The translations under genes and the position numbers were made by a program. A stretch of DNA of 7,359 nucleotides, taken from Actinomycetota bacterium. Its GTDB lineage: Bacteria; Actinomycetota; Thermoleophilia; Solirubrobacterales; Solirubrobacteraceae. Positions within the stretch are counted from its first letter, which is position 1; each line of letters begins with the position of its first letter. The notes below the pieces were generated by a model. The model was not told the DNA's origin and made no database searches. It saw nothing but the letters and a program-made list of their open reading frames with translations. Where the stretch lies: assembly GCA_005883905.1 (NCBI GenBank), contig VAYD01000143.1:2826-10184 (forward strand), in the 5' to 3' direction. Shown here piece after piece: positions 4,999 to 7,359 of the stretch.

Positions 4999-6327
4999 CT
5001 ACTTGAAGTGGCCGTAGGCGTGGCCCTTGCCATGCCCGTTGCCGGGACCGTTCGCCTGCCCGGGCGGCACGGCCGGCGGGCCGGGAGGTGCGGCGACGGG
5101 AACTGGCGCGGGCGCGGCGGGAGCCGGCGCGACGGTGTGCTGCTTCTTCGCCTGACCCGGCGGGATGTGGCGGCGTGGCGTCACGACCGGCGCGGCGACG
5201 GGCCCGGGCGCCGGCTGCGGGGCGGCGATGGGCTGCGGCGCAGCGGGCGGAGCCGTCACGGGCTGCTGCGGCGCGGCGGGCTTGCGCGCGGCGTGCTTGT
5301 TCTCGGGCTTGTCCTCCGACTGCGGCTTGTCGTCGGACGCGGGCTGCTCGGGCTCGGGCGCCGGCTCCTCGGCGACCGGCGGCGCCGGCGCGTCGGCCGT
5401 ACCGGGGTCGTGGCCGGTTGCGACCTCATCGGCGTTGTCGACGCCGTCGCCGTCGGTGTCCGCGGTGCCGTCGGGCATGCCCGGGACCGTCTCCGCGCTG
5501 TCGGGGTTGAGGCCGAGCGACACCTCCAGCGCGCTCGGGAGGCCGTCGCCGTCGGGATCGTCGGAGCCATCGGGCCGCCCGTCGTGGTTGGAGTCGGACG
5601 CGCTCGGATCGCTCGTAAGGGTCTGCTCGACCTCGTTGGGGACACCGTCCGCATCGGCATCGTCGACGCCATCGGGCGTGCCGTCGGCGTTGGAGTCGGC
5701 CTTCTGCGGGTTGTCCTTCAGCTTGAACTCGGTCGCATTGGTCAGCCCGTCGCCGTCGGTGTCGGCGGTCGCATCGGCCGCCGCCGTCGGGTTCAGCCCG
5801 TTGGCGACCTCCCACCCGTCCGGGATGCCGTCGCCGTCGCTGTCTGCGACGAGCGGATTGCTGCCGATCTGCCGCTCGGTGCGGTTGTCGACGCCGTCGT
5901 GGTCGGTGTCGACCCCGGGGCGCGCCAGGACCGGGACGACCGGGACCGATGACGTGGAACCTCCGCGCTGCGGAAGCACAGCGAAGCCGGACGGCGCCAG
6001 AGCCGGAGCCGGGAGGGCAGGCGACTGCCCGCCCGCGATCACCACGGTGCCGTCGTTGTTCTCCGCGAGCGTCCCGCCGGTGGCGGTCCTCAGCCGGCCC
6101 GGTTCGGCGGGAGCGCGCGGGAGAACTTGGGTTCCGGTGGCCAGCCGCTCGTTGTTGAGCGGCCAGCCGTCAAACGGGAGCACCGTGTGGTTCAGCGCCA
6201 GCAGCCCCGCGAAGATCATCAGCACTGCGCCGAAGATCCCCAGCGCGGTCAGCGCGACGGGAGCGAGGCGATACAGCGAGGACCGGGGCTGTTCCACACC
6301 CCTCGCATCGGCGGCTGTGCGCCTCAC
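4999..6327 (-). CDS. Membrane-anchored protein with thrombospondin type 3 (calcium-binding) repeats
   Basis: A 442-aa predicted surface protein. A basic N-terminus (R2, R3, R9, R15, R20) is followed by one hydrophobic segment at about 22-46, without an obvious signal-peptidase site, so a type II anchor with the rest outside is likely. After a 90-residue linker come eight Asp-rich boxes of the D-x-D-x-D-G type, starting near residues 140, 162, 189, 211, 223, 245, 257 and 290; the spacings of 12 and 22 are typical of TSP3 repeats and imply calcium binding. Residues 310-420 are Pro/Ala/Gln-rich with KKQ and HAARK patches and hold two PPGQA motifs (389 and 421). The tail is Gly/His-rich (NGPGNGHGKGHAYGHFK). 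The start is GTG 6327, with GGAG 5 nt upstream. It is the first gene of the minus-strand cluster but functionally unlike the enzymes after it; a structural or adhesive wall role is a guess. Confidence 0.88.
   Translation of the reverse strand: MRRTAADARGVEQPRSSLYRLAPVALTALGIFGAVLMIFAGLLALNHTVLPFDGWPLNNERLATGTQVLPRAPAEPGRLRTATGGTLAENNDGTVVIAGGQSPALPAPALAPSGFAVLPQRGGSTSSVPVVPVLARPGVDTDHDGVDNRTERQIGSNPLVADSDGDGIPDGWEVANGLNPTAAADATADTDGDGLTNATEFKLKDNPQKADSNADGTPDGVDDADADGVPNEVEQTLTSDPSASDSNHDGRPDGSDDPDGDGLPSALEVSLGLNPDSAETVPGMPDGTADTDGDGVDNADEVATGHDPGTADAPAPPVAEEPAPEPEQPASDDKPQSEDKPENKHAARKPAAPQQPVTAPPAAPQPIAAPQPAPGPVAAPVVTPRRHIPPGQAKKQHTVAPAPAAPAPVPVAAPPGPPAVPPGQANGPGNGHGKGHAYGHFK
5401..5910 (-). 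repeat. Region coding the TSP3 calcium-binding boxes
   Basis: Covers residues 140-309 of the TSP3 protein, with eight imperfect Asp-rich boxes such as DTDGDGLTN and DSDGDGIPDG. At DNA level this gives recurring GCCGTCGCCGTCGG-like words on the plus strand (for example about 5443-5460 and again near 5750). The copies vary in codons and spacing, so this is a protein-level repeat and not a mobile or satellite repeat. Confidence 0.8.
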
Positions 6328-6348
6328 TTGAGCTCCGCAGTTGCGCTC

Positions 6349-6379
6349 ATTCGGCTAAGCGTCGCCCGAATAGGCGCTT
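6349..6379 (-). other. Two interlocked inverted repeats, possible H-type pseudoknot in the TSP3 gene leader
   Basis: Read on the minus strand, AAGCG (6379-6375) pairs with CGCTT (6361-6357), and ATTCGG in its loop (6371-6366) pairs with CCGAAT (6354-6349) downstream. The order stem1-stem2-stem1-stem2, with connecting segments of 3, 4 and 2 nt, is that of an H-type pseudoknot; alternatively the two hairpins are mutually exclusive. It ends 21 nt before the GTG start, just ahead of the GGAG ribosome site. Either repeat could also be a protein operator. Pairing is exact, but a chance origin in GC-rich DNA is possible. Confidence 0.35.
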
Positions 6380-6385
6380 GTGTGG

Positions 6386-6403
6386 CGATTTCTGGACAAA
6401 TCG
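6386..6403 (-). repeat. 6-bp inverted repeat right after the PucR stop
   Basis: CGATTT and AAATCG flank a 6-nt loop, starting 1 nt after the regulator's TAG stop. It could be a weak 3' hairpin of the regulator mRNA or an operator. No T-run follows on the minus strand, so it is not a standard intrinsic terminator. Confidence 0.35.
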
Positions 6404-6404
6404 A

Positions 6405-7359
6405 CTAGCGGCGAGGGACCCTCCCACCCTCGGCGCCTGCCTCGCGAGCCGGACCGCCGCGTGTCGCGATGCCCAGGACGCGCATCGCTTTGAGCCCGAG
6501 CGAGAGCTTCTCACGGCCGTCGGTCGAACCCACGTCGAGCCCGGAGAGCTCGCGCACGCGCTCGAGCCGGTAGCGAATCGTGTGTCTGTGCGTGAACAAC
6601 CGCGCGGCCGTCCCGGCGACGTTGCCGTCGGCATCCAGGAACGTCTCGAGCGTCGACACGAGCTCGGTCTCGTACTGCTCGTCGTAGGCGACGAGCGGCT
6701 CGACGGTCTCCGCGTAGAAGCGCTGCAGCTCGGCCGGGTCCTCGCTCATCGCCGGCAGCAGCAGGCGGTAGGCGCCCGTCTCGTCGAAGGCCAGCAGCGG
6801 GCGCTCCGGATCGCTCTCGGCGACGTTGGCCGCCAGGAGCGCCTCGGCCGCTCCGCGGTGCAGGTCGCCCGCCTCGGCTGCGACGCGGCTGCGCCCCACG
6901 GCGAACCCGTGTCCGGGCAGCCCGGCCTGCAGCTCGCGCAGCACCGAGTCGGCCGCGCGCCGCGCCGCGGGCTCGTCGTCGCCCGGCAGGATCAGCACGA
7001 CCTCGGCGCCCGACGTCACGGTCAGCTCGATGCGTGCGGCGAGCGCGCCCGGCACCACGGCGCGCGCCCCGCGCTCCGCCACCTCCAGCGCGCGCGTGCG
7101 CCAGCCGTCGCCGGCCGGTGCGAGCGAATGGGCGCGCACGACCAGCACGGTGGCCCCGTGGTCGAGCGCCAGCCCGACCTGCTCCGCGCCGGACTGGACC
7201 GCCTCGCGGCTCGCCTGCTCACGGTCGAACAGCCGCTGCACGAACGCGCTCGCGGCGGCCTGCGACGCCCGCTCGGGCGCGCGCACGCGCTCGACCTCGG
7301 AGGCGATCAGCGTGGTGACGAGCCGCAACAGAGCGGGACCGGGAGGCACCGAGCGCGAG
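6405..7359 (-). CDS. PucR/CdaR-family transcription regulator, N-terminal part outside the window
   Basis: The reading frame is open to the right edge; a GTG at 7349 is possible, but there is no reason to prefer it, and PucR-type proteins normally carry a further N-terminal sensor domain, so the gene is probably partial. Numbering is from 7349. Residues 30-200 fit the GGDEF-like middle domain of CdaR/PucR proteins (VVLILPGDDEP, GFAVGRSRVA, AEALLAANVA, LLAFDETGAYRLLL). The C-terminal HTH domain of the PucR family is clear at about 227-292: ELVSTLETFLDADGN, AARLFTHRHTIRYRLERV, ELSGLDVG and LSLGLKAMRVLG. The signal it senses is unknown. It reads towards the TSP3 gene with a 77-nt gap, so it could regulate or be co-transcribed with that cluster. 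A short Arg/Gly-rich tail (297-314) follows the HTH. Confidence 0.88.
   Translation of the reverse strand, partial: SRSVPPGPALLRLVTTLIASEVERVRAPERASQAAASAFVQRLFDREQASREAVQSGAEQVGLALDHGATVLVVRAHSLAPAGDGWRTRALEVAERGARAVVPGALAARIELTVTSGAEVVLILPGDDEPAARRAADSVLRELQAGLPGHGFAVGRSRVAAEAGDLHRGAAEALLAANVAESDPERPLLAFDETGAYRLLLPAMSEDPAELQRFYAETVEPLVAYDEQYETELVSTLETFLDADGNVAGTAARLFTHRHTIRYRLERVRELSGLDVGSTDGREKLSLGLKAMRVLGIATRGGPAREAGAEGGRVPRR

Noticed and set aside
3243..5006. Long plus-strand frames opposite the cupin, DUF2064-like and phosphorylase genes
   Set aside because: They are shadows of conserved minus-strand genes with low-complexity composition and no family motif.
5440..5900. Recurring CCGTCGCCGTCGG words resembling a repeat array
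   Set aside because: They are explained by repeated Asp-Gly-Asp-Gly codons in the TSP3 protein; spacing is irregular and there are no spacers, so this is not CRISPR.
5008..6331. Two long plus-strand frames opposite the TSP3 gene (Ser/Pro- and Gly/Arg-rich)
   Set aside because: They are mirror images of the Asp-box repeats in other frames; the minus-strand frame has an anchor, calcium motifs and a ribosome site.
6328..6404. Intrinsic terminator between the PucR-type gene and the TSP3 gene
   Set aside because: Hairpins are present but short and not followed by a T-run on the minus strand.

Overview
The window is very GC-rich (roughly 67 to 78 % in the stretches I counted) and almost fully coding. 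It carries a prs-glmU pair, a tRNA without an encoded CCA end, a PucR/CdaR-type regulator and a PPi-forming PRPP synthase of the YSRQDKK type. Together these suggest a high-GC actinobacterium. My best guess is Thermoleophilia (Solirubrobacter-like), but this is inference from composition and protein style, not from a marker gene.

Layout. Positions 1-2079 hold a minus-strand housekeeping operon: glmU (cell-wall precursor UDP-GlcNAc), then prs (PRPP), joined by a TGATG stop/start overlap. As written, glmU is broken. Its uridylyltransferase and acetyltransferase halves lie in different frames, and about 19 residues that should hold the GVNxR motif are absent at about 1438. Divergent from it, at 2119-2191, is a plus-strand tRNA-Gln(UUG) with an unusual C at position 33. 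Just downstream on the plus strand lies a coupled two-gene unit, 2235-3148: an HNH endonuclease-like protein with an extra zinc ribbon and a C-terminal HTH, and a small DUF1059 protein.

Positions 3141-6327 form a second minus-strand array. In transcription order it encodes a membrane-anchored protein with thrombospondin-type-3 calcium-binding repeats and a Pro/Ala/Gly/His tail; a purine nucleoside / methylthioadenosine phosphorylase homologue; a small degenerate DUF2064/GT-A nucleotidyltransferase-like protein; and a cupin. Spacing is tight (28, 10 and 2 nt), so the last three genes are very likely co-transcribed. Upstream, 6405 to the right edge is the C-terminal part of a PucR/CdaR-family regulator. 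The 77-nt gap between it and the TSP3 gene holds a 6-bp hairpin and an interlocked pair of inverted repeats that could form an H-type pseudoknot.

Most of the window is ordinary core or accessory chromosome. The points most worth a second look are the glmU lesion, the C33 tRNA, the HNH-DUF1059 unit beside the tRNA, the phosphorylase-DUF2064-cupin cluster with altered active-site motifs, and the possible leader pseudoknot. I see no CRISPR array, transposase, phage structural gene or clear defence system.
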